NCBI RefSeq assembly: GCF_003952485.1 | Contig: NZ_CP034447.1 | Span: 558,001 to 622,000, forward strand | DNA from: Mesorhizobium sp. M1E.F.Ca.ET.045.02.1.1 | GTDB taxonomy: Bacteria > Pseudomonadota > Alphaproteobacteria > Rhizobiales > Rhizobiaceae | Length of the DNA: 64,000 bases | Reading direction: 5' to 3' | The notes under the pieces: model-generated | Databases searched by the model: none | The model's input: the letters and a program-made list of their open reading frames with translations, nothing else | Told to the model about the DNA's origin: nothing | Shown: positions 55,181 through 64,000 of the stretch, in pieces | Numbering within the stretch: the first letter of the stretch is position 1 | Layout: every line of letters starts with the position of its first letter | Made by a program: the position numbers and the translations under genes

Positions 55181-55900
55181 ATGTCATCGAAACACGAGGC
55201 TGCCTTGGCACTCATTGCGGATCATTCAATCACTGCCACGGTTCGTGTCGTGGTGGACACGCTGTTGGCGCGAATAACCTCTCAGCAATACACCACCGAC
55301 GAACGACTGCCCTCGGAACGAACGTTGGCCGGTGAACTTGGCGTCGCCCGGAACACGGTTCGCGAAGCCCTGGACATACTTGAGAAACATGGCTTCATTC
55401 GCCGGCGTGCCGGGAGCGGCAGCTTCGTGAAGGGTCAGGCAGTCCTCGATGACGCGACAGGAGGTGTTGCCGCCGAGACGAGCCCGCTCGACCTCTTGGT
55501 GATGCGCGGAATCATCGAACCCGACATGATGCGGCTCGCCATCATCAACATGTCGCCGCGCGCCATTGAAGGACTGAGCGAGACCTTGTCGGCCATGGAA
55601 GGGGTTCAAACCGACGCGGCGGAGTTCGCCCGGCTCGAGGATGAATTCCACCGTCAGGTAGCTCGCGGCGCGGGAAATCCGCTGCTAACGTCATGCTACG
55701 ATCTGTTGATCCAGGCTCGCCGCCAGAGCTTCCGCGCCGCGCTCAACCGGCGGCATCTGACACCCAGGCGGATACAGGACTACCAGCGCCGTTACAACAC
55801 GCTGCTCAACGCGATCATCGCCCGGGATATCGAGAGTGCGGTTGAATTCACCAAGCTGCTGCTGATTGAGGAACAAAAGCTGCTTCTGCAGGAAGATTGA
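55181..55900 (+). CDS. GntR/FadR-type transcriptional regulator
   Basis: 239 residues from ATG 55181 (AAAGGA ribosome binding site); the frame is open to 54923. The wHTH is clear: RLPSERTLAGELGVARNTVR and EALDILEKHGFIRRRAGSGS. The C-terminal FCD domain includes LLVMRGIIEPDMMRLAI and EFHRQVARGAGNPLLTSC. Divergent from the aminomethyltransferase/dmm operon, so it is the likely controller of the nearby GGTT...AACC sites, responding to a methylamine-pathway metabolite (inference). Confidence 0.85.
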   Translation: MSSKHEAALALIADHSITATVRVVVDTLLARITSQQYTTDERLPSERTLAGELGVARNTVREALDILEKHGFIRRRAGSGSFVKGQAVLDDATGGVAAETSPLDLLVMRGIIEPDMMRLAIINMSPRAIEGLSETLSAMEGVQTDAAEFARLEDEFHRQVARGAGNPLLTSCYDLLIQARRQSFRAALNRRHLTPRRIQDYQRRYNTLLNAIIARDIESAVEFTKLLLIEEQKLLLQED

Positions 55901-55923
55901 GCCTCGGCCAATCCGATTCGGGG

Positions 55924-57219
55924 TCAGTCCGATCCGACGGCGATGCTGAGCTCTCCGGAGACACTGGAATGGCGCTGATCCCACATCAGCCCAAGCGCGC
56001 GCATTTCGTCGCGCAACCGGGCGCCGTGCCTCTGCAGCCAAGCCGGAACCGACCCAAAGGCTACAATACGTGCTTGGCCATTCGTAATGCGTACGACGGG
56101 CCAGTCGCCGATCAGGGCGTTGTCATTCCCGAACAGATCCGAGCCCGCCCATCTCGCTATCCCGAACGCATGTTCGCCGAGCCCGCCATGCTTCATCGCT
56201 GCTAGAACCGAGACAGGCGCTGCCGTTCCAGCTTTCTCGACCGCTGCATGCCAGAGATCGAGCGTGGCAACGTATTCCCAGGAAACCGCGCTCCAGCTGT
56301 CCGGGAAACGCCGATTGTACTCCGCGTAGAACTCGGCTGGGCGATTGAAGAAGAAGGCCTTGTCGCGGAGCTCTGGATCGTCGAAGTCCGGGAACTGGAA
56401 CAAAAAGCCCTCCATGAAATCGATCGATGTCCGGTCGACCAGCCGCCGATAATAGTCGGCGGTACAAGAAATGATCTGCCCCCGAAATCCCGACCGGAAA
56501 GCAGCCTCGGTCAGCGCGTGAACCATTGGCTCATAGCTCGTGCACCAACACAAAATGTCGGGACTGCCAGCCAGCATTGCACGCAGTATTTCGTCGGCGT
56601 TCGTAGCCTCCGGCGCGTAGCGGATCTCGCCCACCGACGCGATCCCCTCAGCCGCAAAGGCAGCCCGATAGGTAGCCAGCGAAGGCAGGCCCAGCGCATC
56701 CGTCTGGCTGCACATCGCCACGCGGCGCAGGTCGGGGCGGTTACGTGCAAGCCATTCGACGGCTGTGACGTTGTAGAGGGGATGGATCTCGCTGGGCGCG
56801 ATCAGGTACGGTGTGTCGGGCGAAAGATCGCTCGGCAGCAGCGTCGAGGTCAGAATCTTGCGCGACATGAGATAGTCCTGGATCGGACGGAACGTGTCGC
56901 CTCCGTGCATCATCAGCAGCCCTACCCCATGATCCTGCACGAGGCGCCGAGCCCCTTCCGCCGCCCGATCGGGAACATAGCCGCAGTCCTCGGCCAACAG
57001 TTGGACGTTGTGCCGCGTCCCGCCGATGAGCATTCCGCCGGTGCGATTAATCCAATCCACCCAGATGCGGCAGCCGTTCAACCCTGGTAGCCCCCAAGAG
57101 CGAACAGGCCCGCTGAGCGGCCCAAGAAAGCCTACTTTGACCACACGTTGTGCACTGACGCCAAGCCGTTTGACCTGGGCGTTCACTGCAAGTCGTTGCA
57201 CTAGGCTGCTGGCGTTCAT
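55924..57219 (-). CDS. Periplasmic-binding-protein-like (AmiC/UrtA type) protein without signal peptide
   Basis: 431 residues from ATG 57219. VKVGFLGPLSGPVRSWGLPG opens a type 1 periplasmic-binding fold (AmiC/UrtA group), with LLMMHGGDTFRPIQDYLMSR and SPDTPYLIAPSEIHPLYNVT further on. The N-terminus MNASSLVQRLAVNAQVKRLG lacks a signal peptide, and no ABC permease or ATPase genes are nearby. It may be a cytosolic ligand sensor like AmiC instead of a transport component. Divergent from tmm. Confidence 0.72.
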   Translation of the reverse strand: MNASSLVQRLAVNAQVKRLGVSAQRVVKVGFLGPLSGPVRSWGLPGLNGCRIWVDWINRTGGMLIGGTRHNVQLLAEDCGYVPDRAAEGARRLVQDHGVGLLMMHGGDTFRPIQDYLMSRKILTSTLLPSDLSPDTPYLIAPSEIHPLYNVTAVEWLARNRPDLRRVAMCSQTDALGLPSLATYRAAFAAEGIASVGEIRYAPEATNADEILRAMLAGSPDILCWCTSYEPMVHALTEAAFRSGFRGQIISCTADYYRRLVDRTSIDFMEGFLFQFPDFDDPELRDKAFFFNRPAEFYAEYNRRFPDSWSAVSWEYVATLDLWHAAVEKAGTAAPVSVLAAMKHGGLGEHAFGIARWAGSDLFGNDNALIGDWPVVRITNGQARIVAFGSVPAWLQRHGARLRDEMRALGLMWDQRHSSVSGELSIAVGSD

Positions 57220-57324
57220 GATGCGCTCCCTACCGACCGTCCGTCCATAAACCGAGGCCAATCCCGGCGCAAATTGATTTTCCTTCCATGAATATTAGTT
57301 GACAAGCTAGCCGTTTCGATCATA

Positions 57325-57373
57325 ACTGGTTTGAACCAAAAGAACCAATCTATCAAAAACCGGTTCAGACCAA
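57325..57373. promoter_or_regulatory. Operator-like repeats in the tmm promoter region
   Basis: GGTTTGAACC at 57328-57337, AAGAACCAAT at 57340-57349 and GGTTCAGACC at 57362-57371 lie immediately before tmm. They share the GGTT(Y)(R)(R)ACC pattern seen upstream of dmmA and the aminomethyltransferase gene. Confidence 0.6.
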
Positions 57374-57386
57374 TGGGAGAATCATA

Positions 57387-58730
57387 ATGAAGAAACGCAT
57401 TGCCGTTATCGGTGCTGGTCCGTCCGGCTTGGCTCAGCTGCGCGCCTTCGCGTCCGCGGCACAGAAAGGCGCAGAGATTCCCGAGATAGTCTGCTTCGAA
57501 AAGCAGAAGGATTGGGGAGGGTTGTGGAACTACACCTGGCGCACGGGTCTGGACGAATTTGGCGAACCCGTTCACGGCTCGATGTATCGCTATCTCTGGA
57601 CTAACGGCCCCAAGGAAGGTCTGGAATTCGCCGACTACTCCTTCGAGGAGCATTTTGGCAAACAGATCGCGTCCTATCCGCCCAGGGCCGTGCTGTTCGA
57701 CTACATTGAAGGGCGCGTGAAGAAGGCCGGTGTCCGCCCGTGGATCCGATTTTCCACCGTTGTCAGGTATGTGACCTGGAGCCCGGAGACCCGCAAGTTC
57801 ACCGTGCGTGTGCACGATCTTCCCAAGGATCGATCCTACTCGGAAGAGTTCGACCACGTCGTCGTCGCGTCGGGCCATTTTTCGACACCGAACGTTCCCG
57901 AATTCCCCGGCTTTGACACATTCAACGGTCGCATTCTCCATGCGCACGACTTCCGCGACGCACGCGAGTTTATCGGTCAGGACATACTGATTGTCGGAAC
58001 CAGCTACTCAGCCGAGGATATCGGTTCGCAGTGCTGGAAGTACGGTTGCAAGTCGGTCACGGTCAGCCATCGCACCGAGCCGATGGGCTTCAAGTGGCCG
58101 CCCAACTGGAAAGAGGTGCCGCTGCTGACCAAGGTCGAGGGTAACATCGCAACCTTCAAGGACGGCTCGACCGCGACCGTGAACGCGATCATCCTCTGTA
58201 CCGGCTACAAGCACCATTTCCCGTTCATGCCCGACGATTTGCGACTGCGCACTGCGAACAGGCTGGCCACGGCTGACCTCTACAAAGGCGTGGTCTACGT
58301 CCACAATCCGACGCTGTTTTATCTCGGCATGCAGGACCAGTGGTACACCTTCAATATGTTCGATGCGCAGGCATGGTGGGTGCGTGACGCAATCCTCGGC
58401 AGGATCAAGGTGCCTGCCTCGAAGAACGAACTGATCGCCGATGTCGAAAAGCGGGTCGCGGCCGAAGACGCTGGGGAGGATAGCTATGACGCCATCCGCT
58501 ACCAGGGCGACTACGTCAAGGAATTGATCGCCGAGACCGACTATCCAAGTTTTGACGTTGACGGCGCCAACGAGGCGTTCTTCCAGTGGAAGAAGCACAA
58601 GATCAAGGACATCATGGGGTTCCGGGACAATAGCTACAAGTCCGTGATGACCAGTTCCATGGCGCCGAAGCATCACACGCCGTGGAAAGACGCGCTGGAC
58701 GATACGATGCAGAGCTATCTGCGCAACTGA
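57387..58730 (+). CDS. tmm: Trimethylamine monooxygenase (Tmm)
   Basis: 447-residue flavin monooxygenase that oxidises trimethylamine to trimethylamine N-oxide with NADPH and O2. [18 protein letters not shown] is the FAD loop, [11 protein letters not shown] the FMO signature, [19 protein letters not shown] the NADPH loop, and WNYTWRTG with [20 protein letters not shown] are Tmm-type substrate-side motifs. Length and the neighbouring tdm and dmm genes support Tmm over other FMOs. Preceded by GGTT...AACC repeats; a GlxA regulator and tdm follow on the same strand. Confidence 0.92.
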   Translation: MKKRIAVIGAGPSGLAQLRAFASAAQKGAEIPEIVCFEKQKDWGGLWNYTWRTGLDEFGEPVHGSMYRYLWTNGPKEGLEFADYSFEEHFGKQIASYPPRAVLFDYIEGRVKKAGVRPWIRFSTVVRYVTWSPETRKFTVRVHDLPKDRSYSEEFDHVVVASGHFSTPNVPEFPGFDTFNGRILHAHDFRDAREFIGQDILIVGTSYSAEDIGSQCWKYGCKSVTVSHRTEPMGFKWPPNWKEVPLLTKVEGNIATFKDGSTATVNAIILCTGYKHHFPFMPDDLRLRTANRLATADLYKGVVYVHNPTLFYLGMQDQWYTFNMFDAQAWWVRDAILGRIKVPASKNELIADVEKRVAAEDAGEDSYDAIRYQGDYVKELIAETDYPSFDVDGANEAFFQWKKHKIKDIMGFRDNSYKSVMTSSMAPKHHTPWKDALDDTMQSYLRN

Positions 58731-58873
58731 ACTTACGTTGCGCAGCGACTTGTCCGGAGCCCCGCTGACGGTCACTTCCGTGCCGTGTTCAGTGAGGTTC
58801 CGGGCAGAGGAGAAGAACACCCGCTCCGTTGTTCGCCAAGAAGAGAATGGCAGCTGATGAGGAGGGAGCCGGC

Positions 58874-59941
58874 ATGCTGACTGCTCAGACCGCACACAGG
58901 TCGTTTAGTTTCTACCTCTTACCCAACTTCTCGCTTCAAGCTTTCTCTTGCGCAGTGGAAGTATTGCGGTTGGCCAATGAGGCGATCGGCAGGAACGTCT
59001 ACAGCTGGCAAGTCATATCGGAGGACGGGCAACCGACAATGTCGAGTTGCCGAATGACCGTCGGCATTGACTCCTCGTTGAGAACTGAACGCGAGAGGAC
59101 CCAAAAGTCAAACTTCACGTCAGCCGCCGTGATTTGCGGCGGCAGCGCCGTCCCGCGCCCAAACAGGCAACTCGATGCCTGGCTAAGGGAATGCCGCATG
59201 CGTCGCATTCCCCTCATTTGCATCGGCAGCGGCACCATCGTCGTTGCGCGGGCCGGACTGGCGGACGGGCGCCGGTGCGCCGTTCACTGGGAACAGCTTC
59301 CGCTCTTTTGCGAGCAGTTTCCGGGCATAGAGTCCACTCAGACGGCCTTTGAACATGATGGAGATCTGCATACCTGCTCGGGTGGGGATGCATCTTTCGA
59401 CATGTTTCTCCACCTGGTTGAACGTGACCATGGTTCAGCCATCGTCAATCGCATCTGCGAAAAAGCCATCGCTTACCGAATGCGTTCGGCGGGAGAGCGA
59501 CAGCGCCTGCCCCTTCATTCTCGGGTCAAGCTCAACCACAAGGCAGTGATGAAGGTCATTGGCCTGATGGAGGCAAGCTTGGATGATCCTATGCCGGTCG
59601 ACGATCTTGTGGCGTTGAGCGGAATATCGCGACGGCAGATGGAAAGGCTTTTCGACAGAGAGTTGGGACGCTCTCCGAACCGATACTACATGGAACTGCG
59701 CCTAGAGCGCGCGCAGTTGCTTCTTGTGAGCACAAACTTGCCGGTCGTGGAGGTTGCCGTGGCTTGCGGTTTTATCTCGCCGTCGCACTTTTCCAAAGTC
59801 TATCGCGAAGCCTACGGATGCGCTCCGCATCAGACACGATTGGCTGCCCGTGCGGACGGGCGTGTCGATCTGATGGATCCGGCGCTGCTGGGATTGGACT
59901 GCACCGAAGTACCCCAACACAGGTTGTCGATGACGGCGTAG
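58874..59941 (+). CDS. GlxA-family AraC transcriptional regulator
   Basis: 355 residues from ATG 58874 (GAGGGAG ribosome binding site; the frame is open to 58829). The N-terminus is a DJ-1/PfpI-like sensor (FSFYLLPNFSLQAFSCAVEV, IPLICIGSGTIVVARAGLAD, with Gly-Ser where the catalytic Cys would be). The C-terminal AraC double HTH includes VDDLVALSGISRRQMERLFD and EVAVACGFISPSHFSKVYRE. GlxA relatives respond to quaternary or methylated amines such as glycine betaine. It sits between tmm and tdm in one direction. Confidence 0.85.
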   Translation: MLTAQTAHRSFSFYLLPNFSLQAFSCAVEVLRLANEAIGRNVYSWQVISEDGQPTMSSCRMTVGIDSSLRTERERTQKSNFTSAAVICGGSAVPRPNRQLDAWLRECRMRRIPLICIGSGTIVVARAGLADGRRCAVHWEQLPLFCEQFPGIESTQTAFEHDGDLHTCSGGDASFDMFLHLVERDHGSAIVNRICEKAIAYRMRSAGERQRLPLHSRVKLNHKAVMKVIGLMEASLDDPMPVDDLVALSGISRRQMERLFDRELGRSPNRYYMELRLERAQLLLVSTNLPVVEVAVACGFISPSHFSKVYREAYGCAPHQTRLAARADGRVDLMDPALLGLDCTEVPQHRLSMTA

Positions 59942-59982
59942 CCGACGAAGCAGCTGAGGCCAGCCTCAGTGAGGAGGTAACG

Positions 59983-62355
59983 ATGCTGAACACGATCTAC
60001 CCTCCCGTCCGCGGTGGACCGCCGCAGGCGAGCCGCATCATCCGTCGCGGGGGATTGACCCTGCCCGCCGGCACCGAGCGCTACATCGTTGGCGGCGCCG
60101 GAGCGATGCTGATCGACATTGAGGCAGGCGACAGCATCACCGTAACGAATGATGAGGGCGGCCAAATCTGCGAGGTCGTCGTGGCCGACGCGTCGGGCAG
60201 CATTGACGCCGGCATCGTCGGCCATGGTCCGAACTCGGATGCTGCTGGTTTGAAGGCGCTGCTAACCAGTCAGGACGGCAGCCTGCAACGGCTGCGCAAG
60301 GCACTGGAGATCCGTGGTATCGACCTCGCCGCGGCGGGCGGGCTTCGTTTCTTCGACGCGACAACGCCGCCGAAGACCAATGTCGAGCTGACTGTCAAGC
60401 GCGGCGGCTGGCTCGTCATCGCCGCGCCAGGAACCGACATGGCGCCGGACGGCCAAGAGACTGCGACGCCGCTGATCGTCCACGTGCGGCGCGCGACGGT
60501 GCGCTTGCGTGAAACCTCCCGGGATTTGCCCGATCCGCTTGCCGATCCGGTTCTCGATCTTCGCGTGCACTCCTCGACGGCAGAGGCCTATTTCGTCAAG
60601 GCCGGGGACTATATTCAGATCGTCGATGTCGACGGACGCCAGTGCACCGATTTCCAGTGCTTCTCAGCGCGCAAATTGGACAAGGGAAAGGAGCATGCGC
60701 TCGACGTCACCGCCACGCGCAGCGCGATGGGGCATGCCTATCCGTTGCCCGGTCTGCATTCGAAGTACTACGATCAGGATTTCCTGCCGCTGGTCGAGGT
60801 CGTGCAGGACACTTGCGGTCGCCACGACGCCTTCTCGCTGGCATGCTATGCGAAATATTATGACGATATCGGCTATCCAGGCCATATCAACTGCACGGAA
60901 AACTTCAACAAGGCGCTCGGCTCATACGGCGTCGGTCCGCGCGGCGGCTGGATGGCGGCCAACTTCTTCTTCAATACCGGGGTCGACGCGCACGGCGTCA
61001 TGTATGCCGACGAACCGTGGTCGCGGCCAGGCGACTACGTACTCTTGCGGGCGCTGACCGACCTCGTCTGCGTCAACTCCGCATGCCCTGACGACACGAC
61101 GGCGGCCAATGGCTGGAATCCGACCGACATCCATGTGCGCACCTATTCAGGGGCCGAGAAATTCCAACGCGCCGTGGCGATCCGCCCCACTCCCGATTCG
61201 GAGCCAAAGATGACCAAGGAAACAGGGTTTCACGACCGCCTGTCCAAGCTGACCCGCAACTTCGTGGAGTATCGCGGCTACTGGCTGGCCAACAGCTACG
61301 CAGAAGCCGGGCCGATCGAGGAATACTGGGCTTGCCGGCAGAAGTCGGTGCTGATGGACCTTTCCGCCCTGCGCAAGTTCGAGGTGACGGGACCGGATTC
61401 GGAAGCGCTGCTTCAGTACACGCTGACGCGTGACGTGAAGAAGCTGGCGGTCGGCCAGATCGTTTATACCGCCATGTGCTACGAGCATGGCGGCATGATT
61501 GACGACGGCACGTTGTTCCGGCTCGGTCAGGACAATTTCCGGTGGGTCGGCGGCGACGAGTATTCGGGCATATGGCTGCGCGAACAGGCGGAGAAGCTCG
61601 GTCTCAACGTCCTGGTCCGCAGTTCCACCGACCAATTGCACAACATTGCCGTGCAGGGGCCGGAGAGCCGCGAGTTGCTGAAGAAGATAATCTGGACGCC
61701 GCCGCATCAGCCGTCGATCGCCGAACTCGGCTGGTTCCGTTTCACCGTTGGCCGCATCGGGGATGACCAGGGCCTACCTGTCGTGCTGTCGCGTACCGGC
61801 TACACGGGCGAGCTGGGCTACGAGGTCTGGTGCCATCCCAAGCACGCGGGCGAGGTCTTCGACGCGATCTGGGCCGAGGGGCCGGCACACGGATTGACGC
61901 CCATGGGCCTGGCCGCCCTCGATATGGTTCGAATCGAGGCCGGATTGATCTTCGCCGGCTATGACTTCTCTGATCAGACCGACCCGTTCGAGGCGGGCAT
62001 CGGCTTCACCGTGCCGCTCAAGTCCAAGCCCGACGATTTCATCGGGCGCGACGCGCTGATCCGGCGCAAGGAGCATCCATCGCGCAAGATGGTCGGGCTT
62101 GACATCGAAGGGGCCGTCGCGGTCGGCCATGGCGACTGCATCCACCTTGGGCGCGCGCAGATCGGCGAGGTCACATCGTCAACGCGTTCGCCAATCCTCG
62201 GCAAGAACATTGCGTTGGCGCGCATCGACGTGGCCCATGCCGATGTCGGCACGCAGGTCGAGATCGGCAAGCTCGACGGCCACCAGAAGCGGCTGCCGGC
62301 CACGATCGTCCCGCTATCGCACTATGATCCCAAGAAAACCCGTCCGCAGTCCTGA
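59983..62355 (+). CDS. tdm: Trimethylamine N-oxide demethylase (Tdm)
   Basis: 790 residues from ATG 59983 (GAGGAGGT ribosome binding site). N-terminal DUF1989-type halves (VKAGDYIQIVDVDGRQCTDF, YPGHINCTENFNKALGSYGV, LTDLVCVNSACPDD) supply the cysteines expected for zinc. The C-terminal GcvT-like tetrahydrofolate domain includes WACRQKSVLMDLSALRKFEV, SRTGYTGELGYEVWCHPKHA and GLAALDMVRIEAGLIFAGYD. This two-domain order is that of Tdm, which splits the N-oxide to dimethylamine and formaldehyde and can pass the carbon to folate. Follows the regulator and is followed at 5 bp by a haemoglobin gene. Confidence 0.92.
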   Translation: MLNTIYPPVRGGPPQASRIIRRGGLTLPAGTERYIVGGAGAMLIDIEAGDSITVTNDEGGQICEVVVADASGSIDAGIVGHGPNSDAAGLKALLTSQDGSLQRLRKALEIRGIDLAAAGGLRFFDATTPPKTNVELTVKRGGWLVIAAPGTDMAPDGQETATPLIVHVRRATVRLRETSRDLPDPLADPVLDLRVHSSTAEAYFVKAGDYIQIVDVDGRQCTDFQCFSARKLDKGKEHALDVTATRSAMGHAYPLPGLHSKYYDQDFLPLVEVVQDTCGRHDAFSLACYAKYYDDIGYPGHINCTENFNKALGSYGVGPRGGWMAANFFFNTGVDAHGVMYADEPWSRPGDYVLLRALTDLVCVNSACPDDTTAANGWNPTDIHVRTYSGAEKFQRAVAIRPTPDSEPKMTKETGFHDRLSKLTRNFVEYRGYWLANSYAEAGPIEEYWACRQKSVLMDLSALRKFEVTGPDSEALLQYTLTRDVKKLAVGQIVYTAMCYEHGGMIDDGTLFRLGQDNFRWVGGDEYSGIWLREQAEKLGLNVLVRSSTDQLHNIAVQGPESRELLKKIIWTPPHQPSIAELGWFRFTVGRIGDDQGLPVVLSRTGYTGELGYEVWCHPKHAGEVFDAIWAEGPAHGLTPMGLAALDMVRIEAGLIFAGYDFSDQTDPFEAGIGFTVPLKSKPDDFIGRDALIRRKEHPSRKMVGLDIEGAVAVGHGDCIHLGRAQIGEVTSSTRSPILGKNIALARIDVAHADVGTQVEIGKLDGHQKRLPATIVPLSHYDPKKTRPQS

Positions 62356-62360
62356 CGCAT

Positions 62361-62786
62361 ATGGAACCAGTAGCAGCCAAGGAAACTCTTCTTGCGCAGA
62401 TCGGCGGCGAAACGGCTTTGCGCGGTCTGGTCGACTGCTTCTACGACCTGATCGAGACCGATCCCCGCGGAGAGCCGTTGCTGCGACTGCATTTTCGCGG
62501 ACACGGCGTCAACCACGCCCGCGAGGAACAGTTCAACTTTCTGTGCGGCTTTCTCGGCGGGCGTCGTCACTATCTGGAAAAGCACGGGCACGTGGACGTT
62601 CGTCTCATGCACGCGCATGTGCCGATCTCGGCGGGCGACGCCGAAGACTGGCTGGCTCTCATGGATCGAGCCATGACCGAAATGCGGCTTTCAGGCCCGC
62701 ATGTAGACAAGATGCGCCTGGCATTCCGCCGCGTCGCACTGACGCTGATCAATGATCTCGGGGAATGGGGGGTGGGAAGCGCTTGA
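62361..62786 (+). CDS. Truncated haemoglobin
   Basis: 141 residues. AQIGGETALRGLVDCFYDLI is the start of a truncated globin, FNFLCGFLGGRRHYLEKHGH covers the E/F region, and RLMHAHVPISAGDAEDWLAL contains the proximal His (HxxxxI). GGRRHYLEKHGH places it near group II. It is coupled to tdm (5-bp gap), an unusual partnership that might supply O2 to the monooxygenases, protect them from NO or serve as an electron shuttle (inference). Confidence 0.8.
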   Translation: MEPVAAKETLLAQIGGETALRGLVDCFYDLIETDPRGEPLLRLHFRGHGVNHAREEQFNFLCGFLGGRRHYLEKHGHVDVRLMHAHVPISAGDAEDWLALMDRAMTEMRLSGPHVDKMRLAFRRVALTLINDLGEWGVGSA

Positions 62787-62911
62787 CGACATGGAGGTCG
62801 TCGGCAGTCTTTATTGAAGTGAACAAAACAAGACTGACAGGAAAGAAAATAACCGGCAAAGCGAAGCCGGACCGCAGGAACACTCAACCTCAAACAATGG
62901 GATGAAAAGCT

Positions 62912-64000
62912 ATGAGCGCTTTTTCGGACACCTACGCGGAGGCAGCCGCGGGACAGTTACATAGAAGTATTGACTGGCGAGGCGCCTTCTGGGTGGCAAG
63001 CGGCGTCCCCGCCCTCGTTCTGTTCTCGATCGGCGGTATCGCTGGAACGACTGGCAAGCTGGCCTTTCTGATCTGGACCGTGTCCATGATCATGGGTTTC
63101 CTGCAGTCGTTCACATACGCCGAAATCGCCGGTCTGTTTCCCAACAAGTCCGGCGGCGCTTCGGTTTATGGCGCCACCGCCTGGCTGCGTTATTCGAAGT
63201 TCATCGCGCCATTGTCGGTGTGGTGCAACTGGTTCGCCTGGTCGCCGGTGCTGTCGCTCGGCTGTTCCATCGCAGCCGCCTACATCCTCAATGCGCTGGC
63301 GCCGATCCCGGTCTTCTCCGAGACCTCGCCGGAGGTGGCCGCCTACATCGCGGCGCATGCCGGAACGGCGCCCGCCGACGCCATCACGGCAGTGACGGCT
63401 GCCGCAACGCCTGCGATCCGCACCTGGTCGCTCTTCAGCCACACGCTTGGGCCTGTCAGTTTCTCATTGAACGCGACCTTCTTCATCGGCGCGCTGCTGA
63501 TGCTGATCATCTTCGCCATCCAGCATCGCGGCATCCTGGGCACCGCCAGCGTGCAGAAGTATATCGGCCTGCTCGTCATCATCCCGATGCTGATCGTCGG
63601 TGTCGTGCCGATCTTCACCGGCCAGATCGACTGGGCGAATTTCTCGCCTCTGGTCCCGCTGGCCGCCGCCTACGCGCCCGACCCAGGCTCATGGAACATC
63701 GCCGGATGGACGCTGGCGCTCGGCGGCATGTTCATCGCGGCATGGTCGACCTACGGCTTCGAGACTGCCGTCTGCTACACGTCGGAGTTCAAGAACCCCG
63801 GCACCGACACCTTCAAGGCGATCTTCTATTCCGGCCTGCTCTGCATGCTTCTGTTCATCCTGGTGCCTTTCACCTTCCAGGGCGTGCTTGGCCTCAACGG
63901 CATGCTGGCAACGCCAATCGTGGATGGCTCGGGCGTCGCCGACGCGTTGGCCGGCATGGTCGGCGGCGGTAACCTGATCCACAGCCTGCTTGTCATGCTG
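62912..64000 (+). CDS. APC-family amino-acid/amine permease (3' end outside window)
   Basis: About 363 residues are visible. AFWVASGVPALVLFSIGGIA, FLIWTVSMIMGFLQSFTYAE, IAGLFPNKSGGASVYGATAW and GWTLALGGMFIAAWSTYGFE with TAVCYTSEFKNPG are APC-superfamily motifs across at least eight hydrophobic segments. Position at the end of the tmm-tdm run suggests it imports trimethylamine N-oxide or another methylated amine; the substrate is not determined by sequence. Confidence 0.85.
   Translation, partial: MSAFSDTYAEAAAGQLHRSIDWRGAFWVASGVPALVLFSIGGIAGTTGKLAFLIWTVSMIMGFLQSFTYAEIAGLFPNKSGGASVYGATAWLRYSKFIAPLSVWCNWFAWSPVLSLGCSIAAAYILNALAPIPVFSETSPEVAAYIAAHAGTAPADAITAVTAAATPAIRTWSLFSHTLGPVSFSLNATFFIGALLMLIIFAIQHRGILGTASVQKYIGLLVIIPMLIVGVVPIFTGQIDWANFSPLVPLAAAYAPDPGSWNIAGWTLALGGMFIAAWSTYGFETAVCYTSEFKNPGTDTFKAIFYSGLLCMLLFILVPFTFQGVLGLNGMLATPIVDGSGVADALAGMVGGGNLIHSLLVML

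Noticed and set aside
1..64000. CRISPR arrays and rRNA genes
   Set aside because: I found no regularly spaced direct repeats and no rRNA-like sequence on either strand.

Overview
The window is high-GC DNA from an alphaproteobacterium, most likely a rhizobial Hyphomicrobiales such as Mesorhizobium. This placement is inference. It rests on a decayed Ulp1/NopD-like symbiosis-effector gene, a P4-type integrase beside a phenylalanine-tRNA-like attachment remnant, IS21-family debris, a DUF1403/ScpB gene pair and alphaproteobacterial methylated-amine genes. Much of the window is accessory DNA with frameshifted and truncated genes.

Left part (1-7 kb): a dimethylsulfone monooxygenase (sfnG, cut by the window edge) with its FMN reductase; an amidohydrolase remnant; an S46 dipeptidyl-peptidase; a frameshifted Ulp1-type (C48) effector remnant; and a small ORF with an in-frame amber stop.

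7-20 kb: a co-directional minus-strand run, read from 15.1 kb downward: HExxH metallopeptidase, MBL-fold hydrolase, patatin phospholipase, small protein, exported small protein, DUF2235 (Tle1-like) hydrolase, and a broken kinase/helix-hairpin-helix remnant. Divergent from it are a four-TM protein, a permuted papain-like (YiiX-type) enzyme, a HEPN-like protein and a TM/coiled-coil protein, followed by a PLD-family gene on the minus strand. No known system is recognised here; it looks like a defence or antagonism locus built around lipid- and protein-cleaving enzymes.

20-35 kb: a defence island. It holds a prokaryotic ubiquitin-like conjugation operon (MBL, E2, E1-JAB, membrane protein), a DUF3800 gene, an HTH protein, a tRNA gene with a 32-nt insertion at the anticodon loop, a HEPN protein, an HExxH protein, an RHH-YfbU regulator with a palindrome upstream, and a complete QatABCD anti-phage system.

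35-50 kb: ScpB-like gene with a frameshifted DUF1403 partner, IS21 and tyrosine-recombinase debris, an intact potassium transporter (kup), the attachment remnant plus frameshifted integrase, then a mosaic of gene tails (Fic-type, SDR, alpha/beta hydrolase, tRNA 3' end, Lrp) and a few small intact genes (CoA-binding protein, DoxX-like-size membrane protein, ABM monooxygenase, haem-binding cytochrome-like protein, ferritin-like protein).

51-64 kb: a methylated-amine catabolic cluster. Tmm oxidises trimethylamine to its N-oxide, Tdm demethylates the N-oxide to dimethylamine plus formaldehyde, and the haem-dependent N-demethylase/DmmA-type/reductase set converts dimethylamine to methylamine. A GcvT-like protein probably handles the one-carbon unit. 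A GntR and a GlxA/AraC regulator, a truncated haemoglobin, an APC permease and an unusual binding protein accompany them. A GGTTTGAACC-type motif recurs in front of three of these transcription units.
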